This document shows, one piece after another, positions 24,640 to 35,950 of a stretch of 64,000 bases of DNA (its first letter is position 1; each line of letters starts with the position of its first letter). Source of the stretch: Chamaea fasciata (Eukaryota > Chordata > Aves > Passeriformes > Sylviidae); contig JARCOQ010000017.1 of assembly GCA_029207755.1 (NCBI GenBank), positions 62,001-126,000 of the forward strand, read 5' to 3'. A program made the position numbers and the translations under genes. The notes under the pieces are model-generated. The model ran no database searches. It was not told the origin of the DNA and saw nothing but the letters and a program-made list of their open reading frames with translations.

Positions 24640-25620
24640 CATCAGCCCTAGAATTTCTTTGTCACGCTAAAAGTGATTTGAGCTCGAGCCCTGGAGCATC
24701 CCCTTCCCAGGCCCAGTGATTTCAGCTCTTGACCCACAAGCTTTATTTCACGGCCAGCTCGCTTCTTCCAGCTCCACGTGCGCATTCCTCCGACTCTGGC
24801 AGCTGAAAATTCTCCAACGTCCACGGGGCAGGGTCTTCATCTTGGCCCCAGCTGAGCAGCCATTGAGCCCTGACCCCACCGTGTCTATGCCCACCCCGCA
24901 GTCAACATCCCAGCCCCAGCCCTACAGTGGGTATCCCTGACACGGGCAATATCCCAGCAGCACCAGCATTTCAGGAGCAATCTTACAGCAATCCCTTTTC
25001 AGCTCTCCACCCTCTCTCCCATTTCTGGGCTCAGTACCCAGCTACAACATCAGTATCACAGGCCTACAGTCATTTCAGCGCACCAATCTCACAGTCAGTT
25101 CGTCAGCCCTAAAGTTCCTATGTTACTCTAAAAGTGATTTGAGCTCGAGCCCTGGAGAGTCCCCTTCCCTGCCCCAGTGATTTCAGCTCTTGACCCACAG
25201 GCTTTATTTCACTGCCAGCTCTTGTTTCACTTTTGTCTCCATGTCTTCCCAGCACTGGCACATAATAACGTTGCTTTTGGTTCTCAGAGTATGGTTGTTG
25301 TTTTAGGTCTAACTCTGTGTTGTTTCAGCACAGCTCTTGTACCCACATTCCAGCCCCAACCTACTAATCCTTACTGCAGCAACAGCTCTACCATCCCTAT
25401 CCCCCCCTTACAGTGATTTCAGCTCCAGTCACGCAGTTCCCGTCCCGGCTCCATACTCCCTAGACCAGCCCCACAGGGGTTTCACCCCAAACCCTACCAT
25501 CTTTGTGTCTCCTCCAGCTCGGCTGTCTCAGCTCCAGCTCCTCAGCGTTCCGCTGCTTGCCGCTAAAAGCCGCTACTGCTTCTCCCTGCAGCCCAGGACT
25601 GTTGATAAGGCCACAAGTCA
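24640..25620. repeat. Degenerate minisatellite and 461-bp duplication
   Basis: The stretch AAAAGTGATTTGAGCTCGAG through CCAGTGATTTCAGCTCTTGA occurs near 24670 and again near 25130. Around both, a loose motif (CAGCCC-TACAG-GATTTCAGCTC) recurs every 30-45 bases, e.g. near 25060 and 25410. Older and more diverged than the other repeats here. Confidence 0.6.
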
Positions 25621-26269
25621 GTTATTATCATCGTTTCAATGTCCTTAGGAGCTCTACCACCCATCCTCCTGGGTTCCCAGCCCTGGGAACACTTGGCACC
25701 TGAAGCCCAACATCTGTCTTCCCCCTCTCGCTGGGTCTCAGCCCAGCACTTGCCCAAAGGCCCCCCTCACCTCCCCCAGGCAGCACCGGGGGCTGGGAAG
25801 AGCCACTGGGCCCCTGCTCCCCCATCCCAAAAAGTGCCCTTGTGTTGGTTCTCGGGCCCTGGTGCCCTCCGACCCCCCACACCCTCAGCCTCTGCTTGGT
25901 ACCACAGGGCAAGGGCTGGCAACCCCCCAGGCATCTCCTGCAGGCCCTGAGCTGCAGCTCCATCCCCTTCTCCCGTGGCATTTATCCACTCCAGCCCCAG
26001 CATTCCCATTGCTCCTCATTGTTTTGGGCCGGCCTCTAGTGCCAAGATCCTTATTCCACACCCTGGGGCTTTATGCCTCCACTGGCCTCGCAACCGGTCT
26101 TTCAGCCCTAGCCCTACAACCTTTACTGAAGTAACAACAACTATCTAGCAAAAGAAAACAAAAATAAACCAAAATAATGTAATAAAGCGACGAAATTAAT
26201 GAAACGGAGTAATAAAGAAAAAAATCATAATTATTTCGAATTAAAACAAAATAAAACATTAAAACTGAA

Positions 26270-26640
26270 AAAAATGCAGCTTTATTTTTGATATCTTAAG
26301 CGTTACTTTGTATCCAGAAACCACGGAAGCACTTCTCCCCTGGTAGCCCCAGCCGGTCTCCCCGCGCCGCACCAAGCCCCGCACCAGCCTCCGGCCGTCC
26401 GAGTCACGCAGGGCGCGGCGGAAAGAACCGGGCACGGCCGGCAGCGCTGCCCCAGGACACCGCCAGTCCCCACACGCTAGCACAGACAGACGCGGGAGTC
26501 GCGTGCGGGCTCACCGGCGCTCCCCTGACCGGAAGCCGCAAAGATCCCGTCCTGGCGCAGCCGCGCTCCTCCGGCGGCGCTCCTCCGACCACCCAGTCCC
26601 ACCCGTCGCTCTCCGCGCCGCCGCCGAACTAGCGCCGAGA
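26270..26640 (-). other. Possible short minus-strand transcript
   Basis: From the CpG promoter the minus strand shows a donor-like GCCGGTGAGC near 26515 and, after an open frame without recognised homology, an AATAAA near 26284. It could be a divergent transcript of the COMMD4 promoter or a remnant of another gene. No function is proposed. Confidence 0.2.
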
Positions 26641-27500
26641 CCCCTCAGGGCACGCTATTTATCCCCCAGGGCCGGGCCACCCCAGCCAATCACAACCTGA
26701 GGCAGCGGCGGCCGGGCCAGCCCAACCTATCACAGCGCAGTGTCGGCCCGCCAATCCCGGCCCGCCCGTTCCCGCCCCCCTCGGCTCCGCTACCCCCCGC
26801 TGTCCCCTCACGCCCCGCTCCCGCCATTCCGCCCGCTCCCCGCCGTCTCCCCGTTTCCCTGGGAGAACTCCCGGCCGGGACCTCAACGGGGAGCTCCCGC
26901 CGCCCTTCCCGGGTCCCGGCAGCACCTGCCGAGGCTGCGGCAGCGGAGGCACGGCTCCGCTCGTTCCCAAAGCCGGGGCGGCGGGAGGGACGCCTCAGGC
27001 GAACGGGGGACCGGGACCGGGCTGAGGGGCCGGGCCGCGACTGAGCGGGCTGATCTGGGCGGGACCGCGCCCGGATTGCAAGGGCGGCTGTGATTGGACG
27101 GGGCGGAGAAAGGCGGGCCGGGATTGGCGGGGCTTAGCAGCTGAGGCTGCAGCCAATGGGAGCGCGAGCGCTCAGGCGGGCGGAGCCAGGGGCGCTCGGG
27201 GGTCCGCGGTCGCCCGGGGTCCCGCTCCCGAGACCCCCGTCCCCTTCTCCGACCCTCCCTGAGCCCCGGTCCCGGCTGAAAGGCCCCTGCAGAGCCCCCA
27301 CCGGAGCGCCCGTCGGCACTCGGGGCAGGGAGGGGCGTAGCCGGCAGCCCGGCCGGGAGCGGTTCCGAGTCGCCAAGGCGGACTCTGCGGTAGCAGCGCG
27401 GGCCAGGGAGCGGCGGCGACGTGGTGGGGAGGGGGGTCGGCGGCGGGGAGCGGGGGGGGCGTGCAGAGCCCGCTGCCGGCTGTGGGCGCCTCTTTCCCCG
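26640..27500. promoter_or_regulatory. CpG promoter with multiple CCAAT boxes upstream of COMMD4-like copy
   Basis: CpG-dense, no TATA. CCAAT or its complement ATTGG occurs at about 26692, 26750, 27091, 27122 and 27152, several within 10 bases of G/C boxes. Repeated NF-Y-type sites in both orientations fit a bidirectional housekeeping promoter. Confidence 0.6.
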
Positions 27501-27503
27501 CAG

Positions 27504-28914
27504 CGGTTCCGCTTCTGCGGGGACTTGGGCCGCCCCGACTGGGTGCTGGCCGAGATCAGCGCTGGGAGGATCAGCACCCTGGCCAAGATATTCAAGTGCC
27601 CGCCCCCGCCTGCTGCGGGCCCGCTGCTCACCGCGGTGGGGGCCAAGCGTTTCAACATTACAATGGCATAATCAGCAACATTATTTAATCTCGTGTTCTT
27701 CATGCAAGCCTCAGCGTTAAGAACACTACCGGCCTCTTCTAGTAGTAATAATATGCGTATATTATGCATATGTTATTAGTATTAATATTTAGGTAAGAAT
27801 TGTTAGTGTTAACACTGATAGTGAGTGTGTTAGCTGGTGTTTACCGTGGTGCTCTGCTCTCCCACAGTATGACAAGATCCCGAAGCTGCCCTTAGATGCA
27901 AAGTTAGGTGAGCACTGCTGTCCTTACCACGATCCCCTGATGGAGCCATGCTCCAGGCATGGGCAGCAGTGTGTCTGGGGATGCCTTTCCAAGGTGACAG
28001 AGCTCACCCCCCCTCCCGTCTGCAGAGTCGGGGGATTTGAAGGCGACCATTGCTGTCCTCGGCTTCATCCTCTCCAGCGCGGCCAAGCACTGGGTAGATG
28101 GTGAGTCTCTGTCAGGTGACCTGCAGCAGCTGGGACTGCCCAAAGGTTCCTCAGGCGTGCTGGGATGTTGCTGACAGTTCCCAGCCTTGCCTTCACATCC
28201 AGATGGAGGGCAGGCTGGCTGCTGTGCTGTCCTCTGTCACCTCCCTTCTGTCCATCAGTCCCTGGGGCCTCCCCAGGTGCTTTGGTGGAGTTTGGCAGCT
28301 TCAGGTCTGGTGTGAGCAGAGGGGTTCTTCTCTTGTCTCCCCTCAAGAGCAGAGCATGCCAGCGCCTTGTGCCATTCCTTTGAGGAGAAGCAGAGCCCCT
28401 TCCAGGACTGGCTCAGTGCCTGCAGCCTGAGGTGTGAGCGGGGTGTTGGGTCTTAACAGGAGTGTGGGGGTCAGTGTAAATCACCATGCTGGAGTGAACC
28501 GGGGTGCTGACACCATCCCACTCCCCACCGTACTGACCCAGCTGGGCTCAGTGTGCTGGCACGTGGATTACACCCTCAGCTCCAGCGAGTTGCAGGAGGT
28601 CAATGAGCCCGTGGTGCACCTGACCTTCAGTGTGCGGGACAGAGTGTGAGAAAATGACAGCTGTCCCTGCAATGCTCTCGGCCAACAAGTTCCAGGTGCT
28701 GCTGGCAGGTGAGGCGCCCGGAGGGGTGGCAGCAGGGAGGATTCTGCAGGGGAAGGTGCTGTGGGAGGCACGCTGGGAAGGGGATGCTGGAAGGGATGCT
28801 GCAATACCAGCAGCTCCCCCACATCTCCGTCCTCTCTCTGCAGTTCTGAAACAGCCCTGCCATTCCCTCCATCTGCCCCAGACCGCTCACCATTCATTTG
28901 CAGGCTTGGTTTGA
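27504..28914 (+). pseudogene. COMMD4: COMMD4 copy, broken
   Basis: COMMD4 is a subunit of the Commander complex in endosomal recycling. Recognisable exons: 27504-27587 (RFRFCGDLGRPDWVLAEI, then ISTLAK); 27868-27907 (YDKIPKLPLDAKL); 28026-28145 ([20 protein letters not shown] then [19 protein letters not shown]); 28353-28431 ([20 protein letters not shown] then LSACSL); about 28533-28708 (LGSVCWHVDYTLSSSELQEV then NEPVVHLTFSVRD, frameshift, then MTAVPAMLSANKFQVLLA); 28844-28914 (VLKQ then divergent). Defects: a 15-bp insertion duplicating ATCAGC in the first exon; no GT after its AAG (reads AAGATATTC); the next exon (MSSVKLRLL... in human) absent; frameshift with TGA at 28647; no AG before the fifth exon. 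The single-codon first exon may have lost its ATG (GACGTG|GTGGGG at 27418). Multi-exon structure shows DNA-level duplication, not retroposition. Confidence 0.88.
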
Positions 28915-28990
28915 TAACCAGGATGCCATGGCAGGAACAAACAGAACTTTGAGATTACAGAAGATGGGATTAAACCTGTTTATGGGAAGA
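28908..28990 (+). repeat. Dispersed repeat, copy 2
   Basis: TTGGTTTGATAACCAGGATG through GATGGGATTAAACCTGTTTA, the inverted partner of 22311-22400. It overlaps the stop region of the COMMD4 copy, which suggests that insertion of this element replaced the normal COMMD4 C-terminus. Confidence 0.8.
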
Positions 28991-29181
28991 GGAGAGATTC
29001 AATCAACCCCCTACGAAAAAGATGCTGTAAAATGCATGAGCTGTTTGTATGATCTTTTAACCTAATTATTGTAGTAGAAACTATTAACCTTCCTGAAATG
29101 GTATACAAGCTTTTGGAAAACCTCAGTGAAATCAAATTCTGATCACTGAATCAGTCTTCCTGTGTCTCCTTCAATCGCCAG

Positions 29182-29428
29182 TAGCTGAAGGGCCAAGGAA
29201 GGGACGTGCTCGTGGGAGGAGGAAAGTGACTGCTGCTCCAGCCTTGCCTGAGGTGCCTCCAAGTGTCAGAAGAAGCTGCTGGACATCTGCTCGCAGGGCC
29301 AAAGGTGAGACTGGCAGTCCCTGTGGGGGCTGTGGGGAGCTCTCCCACAGCCCATGGGGCAGAGCCAGATATGCCCTCTGACTCCTCATTTCCCTCTTCC
29401 TTCTCCAGGTGCAGCCCCTGCCATGTGA
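29182..29428 (+). pseudogene. NEIL1: Probable 3' end of NEIL1
   Basis: Two exons with good splice sites: 29182-29304 (EGPRKGRARGRRKVTAAPAL then PEVPPSVRRSCWTSARRAK) and 29409-29428 (AAPAM, stop). The basic Lys/Arg/Pro-rich text resembles the disordered tail of the DNA glycosylase NEIL1 (human PLAPKGRKSRKKKSKAT ... PSRTRRAK). NEIL1 lies directly downstream of COMMD4 in the same orientation in mammals, which supports the call. The catalytic N-terminal exons are not present between 28914 and 29182, so this is at most a fragment. Low-complexity similarity makes the assignment tentative. Confidence 0.5.
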
Positions 29429-29711
29429 GTGTCACCTGCTGCCACCTCCTGAGGGACATTTAAGGGGCCAAGAGGAGCTCAGGCAGGGCCTGGCCACAGA
29501 CGGAGCTGCCCTGTACCTGTCCTCACGCTTCTTTGCTGCTGTTGCACCCTGCCAGTGTGGGAGGGAGAAGCTGAGCCTGGTGGTGGGGCTTTTTATGGCC
29601 GGCCACAGGCATTTCAGGGGAAAAGGGTGAAAACCACATGCTGTGCTGGACTCTGACTCTTTCCTCTCCCTCTTCCCTTTCCGGCTGCGGATCCACTGCT
29701 TTTAGTTGACT

Positions 29712-29717
29712 AATAAA
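29712..29717 (+). terminator. Polyadenylation signal AATAAA
   Basis: AATAAA about 285 bp after the NEIL1-like stop codon, followed by T/G-rich sequence, fits a 3' UTR end. Confidence 0.6.
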
Positions 29718-29729
29718 GTATTTTGCGTA

Positions 29730-32100
29730 GAAATCACCGTGCGTGCCTTTTCATGGGAAGGATAAATCCCTGTGCCCAGTCTCTTCCCCACAGGGGCTGA
29801 AGCAGACTTCCCCTCCACCTCATCCCCAAAAAATAAAGGTAAGCTCAGCCTCCCCAGTCCCAGGAGTGAGATGCTGCTCAGAGGCAGACACTAAAAGAGC
29901 AACTACAACAAAGCCCCTGGGAGGAGGAAGGTCAGTGCAGTTACCTGGAAACAAGTTAAAAAAACAGGCTCCAGCTTGTTTTTACATAATCCTCTTGATT
30001 TTTTTGTGTTTCCTCTTCTGCAAGGGTGGTGCAAGGGACAGGCAGAGGGAGAAGGAAGGGAGTAGAGTGTGTTTCTACACTCACTGCTAGGCAAGATGAA
30101 GGCTGCAACACAGGAGTCACTGTGGAAGCTGCTGCTCCCCACACCTCTATGGCTGGAGCAGAACTTGTGCACACCAGCCTTTCTGCACCTTTGTCCACAC
30201 TTAAAGAACTCAGAACTCGCTCAAGACCACCTACCCTGGCTGGGCAGTGGGCAGCTGTCCTCCTTCCCTGAGGAGCAGGGCTGTTCAAGCGCGTCTCTGC
30301 AACACTTGGGTGCAGGACATGGGGACACTGCTGTTCCCTGGAACTGCTGCCTTGCACAACGCTCGGGATGGGGAACAGCTCAGTCTGTGATTTGAGCTCA
30401 CAGTGTTGGCCTGGGTGGTTGCAGGAGGACCAGGAGGTCAGAGAGCACACGAAGGCTGCAAAGGAAAGCCTCAGGCCCTGTGGCTCCAGCAGCAGGTGGC
30501 CCCACACAGCCAGATGCTACAGGAGGTCACAGCTGGGGGACAAAGCACAGGGCTGAAGGGACTGATCTCCATCGCCACATGCCCCAGCCCTTCTGCAGGG
30601 ACTCACAGCATCGCCTCCGTAACGGGGAGGGAGGCCTGGAGCCGGGCGGTGACTGTGCTGCCATGGGCCTCGTACAGCCAAACCACCAGAGCCTCAGCCC
30701 TGTCCTCGGCCTTTGGGGCAGCTCAGACAGACGAGACAGGCATCATCTCTCCAACACCAGTTGCTGTGCTCAGCTGAGCCTGGCCACCACTCGGTGTGGG
30801 TGAAAGAGCAAGCCCTGCCCAACAACAGCACCTCAGCCCCCTGCCCTCCCCTCGTCCACCCCAGCACCTGCCTGACAGTCTCCAGCACGATGGCGCGTGA
30901 GCTGACAGAAAAGGCACTCCAGGATGGGCACTGGGCACAGCTGGCTGGACCACATGGAGGGGGCAATTCAAACTGTGGGCTTGCTGAATCACACCAGCCT
31001 CCTGAACGGAACCTGCAGCACAAGAACCTCCCTCCAGTCAGCCTCTGTACACTGATGGGCAGCACGACGGAGAGGGATTAAAAAAGAACAGGGACAGCAA
31101 ACAGGACACAAGGATCCCATGGGAAACAGTGGCACGGGGAGCACCACAAAGCCACAGAGAATAAGCATGAACACGAGGCGTGGAGAAAGATGGAGAAAAA
31201 GAGAGAGTGCCAAACACATGGCAAGGACAGAGGGATACAGAGACAAAGAGGGAAACAAGGACCCAGAGAGGAAATGACCACAGCACACCAGTGGGGAAAG
31301 ACAGGCAAGATGCTTCTCACTCCAGCCACTACACAAGTGCAGCTTCCCTGGAATTTCATGCTCCGCATCTCTTCCAAGCTCAACAGGTGAACAAACAGGT
31401 ACCGCAAACACCTCCTTTCTTTGGACAAACCCATTGGGAGAACCTGGAATCCAAGGATGGATCTTAACATGGCAGTCCCACTTGCTACTCTCCACCTTTT
31501 CTCCAGCTTAGTCCTGGGCTGGAAAACAAAAAACAACAAACACTTAAAAACCAATCTAGAGGTGTCTTGAGGATGCCCAGGCCTGGGAGAAAGAGAGGTC
31601 CCACTACGACCCTCTTGGCCTTTTCCCACTCTGAGGACCTGTGGAAATGCCCATACAGTTCCTAGGTGGACAGCCTGGGATGTTTTCTGCACACCAAATG
31701 CCACAGCCCTAAGCACCAGAAACCGGAAGATGGTCGGGATTGCAATTCACAGCCTCAGTGAAACCTGTGTGGGACAGCCAAATCATCAGTGTGCAGAGGA
31801 ATTAAAAGTCACCATTTTTAAAAGTTAAAATATCCATGGAAGTTACTGGCTACTTAAAACAGTGTGCTTCATACAGCCTCCCATGCTTATGGATTTATCA
31901 AAAGAAGCAGCTTCAGGTTCCTTCCTTTTGGAGCCCAATTCCAAACAGGAAACTTCTCACATCTGCTCCTGAGAGAGACAAATGGAACTTCAGGAGCTCA
32001 GGAAAGCGACTCCCTCCCCTGAGTCACGTCTCACCTGTCCGAGCACCCACAGAGCTTTTATACTACCTCTCTCTCAGCTTTCCACGTTCATTTAAATGTA
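29730..32100. other. Intergenic stretch without recognised genes
   Basis: Moderate GC, many short chance frames, no recognised domain, no clear mobile element. Confidence 0.5.
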
Positions 32101-32884
32101 AGAAGCCTGCAAGCTCTGCCCCAGCCGCATCTTCCCTGCGCCCCAGCACTGCCCCACCCGCTCAGGTGCTGCTCCCTTCTGCTGCGCTGCCCCTCGCCAC
32201 GGGGCCGAGGTGGGAGAAACCGCAGGTTTTGCTTCCCAGGAAAGGCTCCGCCGGGCGGCCCCAGCCGGCCCCGCTGCTCCTCCCCGGCTCCGTGCCCGCG
32301 TCGGGACCGCCTTCGCCCCACGCAGCCCCGGCCGCCCGCTCCCGGCCCGGCTCCGCTCGGGGCCGCCCCCCGCGGCTGCCACCGCCGTCCTCGGGGCTTC
32401 TCCCGGGACCGGCCGTTCTCCGCTCCGCTTCAACCGCGCTGCGGCAGCTCCCGCCCTCCTCCATTGTCAGCACAGCCCTCACGGCCGCCACTGCCGCAGC
32501 CGGGGCCCGCGCCCGGCGCTCCCGAGCCGCTGCCGGCGGCCCCGCGGGGTGTTACCGGTCAGTCTCCCTTTCTTTACCTGAGTCCCAGCCAGGTTTTCCG
32601 GGCAGCTTTCAAGAAATGTGGCTGTAACTGCAGATCAAAAATGAAGTAATTGTGATAGCATAACTGGGGTGAGGAATGACTTTCTGGGTGTGAACAGAAA
32701 GCAGCCGCTGCTGCTGGTCGGGCCGGCCGCCGCCCGGCTCCAGCAGCGACAACGAGTGCTCCCGCTCCGGGCACAGCGGCCCCCGACATCGCCTTCGAAC
32801 CGCCGGCCGAGGAAGCGACAGGGAGGGCGGGCACCGGTCCGGGATCACCCCGAACTGCCCTCGGCTGAGTCCGGCTGCTGGCCG

Positions 32885-33080
32885 AAAGTCGGCGATTTTC
32901 GTCAAGCCTCGGCTATTTTCGGCTGCACTCGGTTACAATAGGTTGCGAGCAGCGTGCCAAGACTTCCGCCCTTCATCGCCGCCATACTGGTTGAGGCTGA
33001 AGCCACTTCCGGTCGAACCGTCATCTTCAGTGCGGGCACTCGCTGGGGTGCCTCCCCGCTGCTGGCACAGGCGCCTGGCT
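32885..33080 (+). repeat. Diverged single unit of the promoter-like CpG repeat
   Basis: GTCGGCGATTTTCG, CTTCCGCCCTTCATCGCCGC and GAAGCCACTTCCGGTCGAAC parallel 40395-40490. It keeps an ETS-type CACTTCCGG and a CGCCGCCAT box and lies directly left of duplication copy A, as the tandem array does for copy B. Confidence 0.75.
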
Positions 33081-33309
33081 CAATGGACCGCCGGCAGCGG
33101 CGCGGTTGAGCCCCCATCCCGTGTCCGCACACCCGCAAACGCCGCGGAAAATCGCGCCCGGACGGCTCCGGGGTCCGGGTCGCGCGCGCAGGCAGCCGGC
33201 TGCCACGCGCCCGGGCTCCTTGCCTTTTTCCCTCCCTTTCGGCCCCGAGCTGCGGGCGGGCGGCAGCGCCGCCCCCGAGCTCACAATGCGGGGCTGCCAC
33301 GCGCGTCGG

Positions 33310-33445
33310 GGACGGGCGGGGGGGACAGCTGCACTACCGCTCTTTGCCCACAGGGTGGCAGCATTGCCGCACGGCTCCGGCGGGACGGGCGGGGGGGACA
33401 GCTGCACTACCGCTGTTTGCCCACGTGGTGGCAGCACTGCCGCGC
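33310..33445 (+). repeat. 73-bp repeats with CTCF-like motif (2 units, copy A)
   Basis: Two units starting near 33325 and 33398 (ACAGCTGCACTACCGCT). Each includes a CTCF-core-like box: CCACAGGGTGGCAG at 33348-33361 and CCACGTGGTGGCAG at 33421-33434. They fit the published core CCGCGNGGNGGCAG apart from one or two positions. Confidence 0.7.
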
Positions 33446-33594
33446 GGCGGCGCGGAGCGGAGCCATAAACGAACGTGCCCAGGAATGCCCTGGCGAACAG
33501 CCTCCGGAATAAACGGCCCAAAAGACCCCCGAGCACACCTGCGAGAGCCCTGCCAGCAACCAGACCGAAACAAAAAAGCCTTTCGTTCAGGCTC

Positions 33595-33990
33595 TATTTC
33601 AATATTTTTTATCTTTGTGATTCTGATATTTACATTCATCATTACAATTCATCTTTTATATTATGTACATTATACATCATGTATTATGTTTATTATACCA
33701 TTATATTTATTATATATATTAAATATAGAAAGTTATATAAAAATAATTTATTATTTATTATGTAATGTTATAAATAATACATTTCATTTAAATATGATTA
33801 TGTACATTATAGATGTTTATATTATGTATATTACATATATTTATAAAACGTGTAGTATGTAATAGTATATTGTGTATTTATTATTGATATTATTTTTCAT
33901 ATCCTATACTTTTTGTTATTTTTCTTTTTCATTATTTTTTAAATTCGTTTGTTTATATTTTAAACGATATTTTACACTAGATGAATTCAT
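33595..33990. repeat. AT-rich block (copy A)
   Basis: Nearly pure A/T, with recurring TTATATTATG and TACATTATA motifs. A matching block is at 42090-42480. Confidence 0.85.
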
Positions 33991-34499
33991 TAACCTAACA
34001 CATCAGAAACACAATTTATTTGAATTAAATGAGCCTGGTTTTCTAAGGGGTAAAGTTTTAATCTTTATTTAGATAATATGGGCATATTTCCTCTATCTGT
34101 ATGGGGTTTTTTTTTGGTGGGTTGCGGGGGAGTTTATTTTGGGGGTTTTCTTTTTTTGTTCGCTTTGTTTTGGATTTCTTTGCTAATAAACAAGCAGGGT
34201 CGGAGAGTTCAAAATAAAACGTCTACTTTGTTTTTATTGCCCCCTCTGAAATACGCCTCGACAGCCTGGACAGCAGGCTGCTGCTGGTAACACTGTGCAC
34301 GGGTAGGAGGAGACCTGGTCGGGGCTGGGAAGGAAAAAACGGCACCACGGTGGTCACAGCTTTCTCCCTTCAGGAGTTTTATGGAGCAGAAAATACAGAG
34401 CTTTTGCCAACTGCGCTCTCTATGACATCCCGACGTCCAGCGGGCACCGAGGTCATTTCTCATCTTTCTTGCCAACAGCCAAACCCCCAGGCGCCCGGG

Positions 34500-34840
34500 G
34501 GAAGAAAGAGTATGGGGAAAAAAAAAAGGAACAAAGAAAACATGACAAAATAAACCAAAACTATAGAAAATAATAAATAAAATTAAAATACCAAAAGAAA
34601 AAAATTTCAAAGTAACAAAAAAGTGGAAAAAAAATTTAAACAAAAAATTAAAATAAAAAACGAAAAGTAGTTTTAACAAGTAAATAAATAGCTAAAGAAA
34701 AAAAATAAAAATTAAAAAACTGAAGAAAAAGTCTTTGAAAAACCACAAAACGCAACATGAAAAACCACAACAAAAGAGCACAAAAATACAAAAATAACAA
34801 AAAATAAAATACAAAATTAAATAAAGGCAGCTCTCACCTC
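34500..34840. repeat. A-rich low-complexity block (copy A)
   Basis: Long A runs broken by single C, T or G (AAAATAAA, CAAAAAATTAAAATAAAA). Strongly strand-asymmetric. A matching block is at 43005-43335 in copy B, differing by small indels. Confidence 0.85.
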
Positions 34841-35641
34841 CTGCCACTGCCTAAAAAAGCGCCATGGCTTTCCTCAATTATGCAGCAATAAGGGAAACAA
34901 ACCCAGTGCCCCCCAGAACAGAAGGTTTTCTAGACAATTCCCACTTCTGCTTGGAAACAAATTCTATTTTAGTGGGAAGCTCATTTTGGACAAACACCCA
35001 AATGTGCCAAGGTAGGAAAGAACCAGCCCCTTGTGTCCAAGGAACAGCAGCTAGGCCTGGATTCAGGTTTTAATGGCATTTATGTAATTAAAAATGCAGT
35101 AAATTGAACTTTACAAAGAGACGAATCGTGGCAAATAAATACTTCAAAGTTTTCTTGGGAATTCACAGAATTTTGTGGAGATGGTGCTGGACAATTGCTG
35201 ATTTACCAACATTAATTGGGTAAATTTCCTTGGAAATGTGCTCTACAAGGTACAAAAATTCCAATTAGGATGGAAAATTGGAATAAATAAATATTCCCTT
35301 ACTAAAATCAGAGAGAAAATCAGAGTTATTCCTTCAATTAAAAGGAAGGAATAACATCCAAATCCAAGCCTGCCTGGAAAACAAGCTCAGGAATTTCTAA
35401 CATTGAAAACTTTTGCAAGAGTCATGAAGTTGGTGAAAGTTCATGGAATGATGATTAAAAATCTGCTTCCTCTGCTCTAATTTTAAAGGGAAGTGGGAAT
35501 TCAACAGGTCCAGTTACTCCTATCCAAGAATGATCTGTGTTTTGTGGGAGTAACAATGCAAAGAAACTCCAATCTTACTTGGATTTGACATCTGAAACTC
35601 TCAGCAGAGTTGGCAAGTTTCAGTGGAACAAAAGAGCCACA

Positions 35642-35950
35642 ATTCCTGTAATAACCAAAATTCACCTTGGCAAAAACAGGAGGAGGAGGAGGAGGAGGAG
35701 GAGGAGGACACCAGGAACACACTCCGGCTGACAGCAAGGATTTCTTGGAAAAGGCAGGAAATCAAACTGACAGTCTCTGTCCAGTTATGGCCAGGCAATT
35801 ATCCAGGAGTCAGAGAGAAAAGTGGGAACCTTGGACTGGGATAAGGCCTTCCAGTGGCTTCACTTCCTACTGGCTCTCTCCTTTTTTTGCCAGCTACCTG
35901 GAAGAGGAAAAACAACAGGAATAAAGTCTCAAACAGGATGGCCTTGGTCC
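35642..35950 (+). repeat. Nested direct repeat, first copy
   Basis: TTCCTGTAATAACCAAAATT to the CAGGCAGACTG region is repeated at 36462-36845, offset about 820 bp. It includes a (AGG)n tract at 35678-35708. Confidence 0.85.

Larger units (their letters stand above)
32130..33480. promoter_or_regulatory. CpG islands in front of duplication copy A
   Basis: Two CpG-dense blocks (about 32130-32570 and 32700-33480). The second contains a diverged unit of the promoter-like repeat (next entry) and the CTCF-like 73-bp repeats. Open frames here have no recognisable product. Confidence 0.6.

Noticed and set aside
28101..28106. GTGAGT as a splice donor inside the COMMD4 copy
   Set aside because: The bases encode the conserved G-E-S of VDGESLS, and the frame continues to LQQLGLPK before a better donor at 28146.
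31836..32627. 263-codon plus-strand frame
   Set aside because: Runs into a CpG island, Pro/Ala/Ser-rich, with competing frames on the other strand and no homology.
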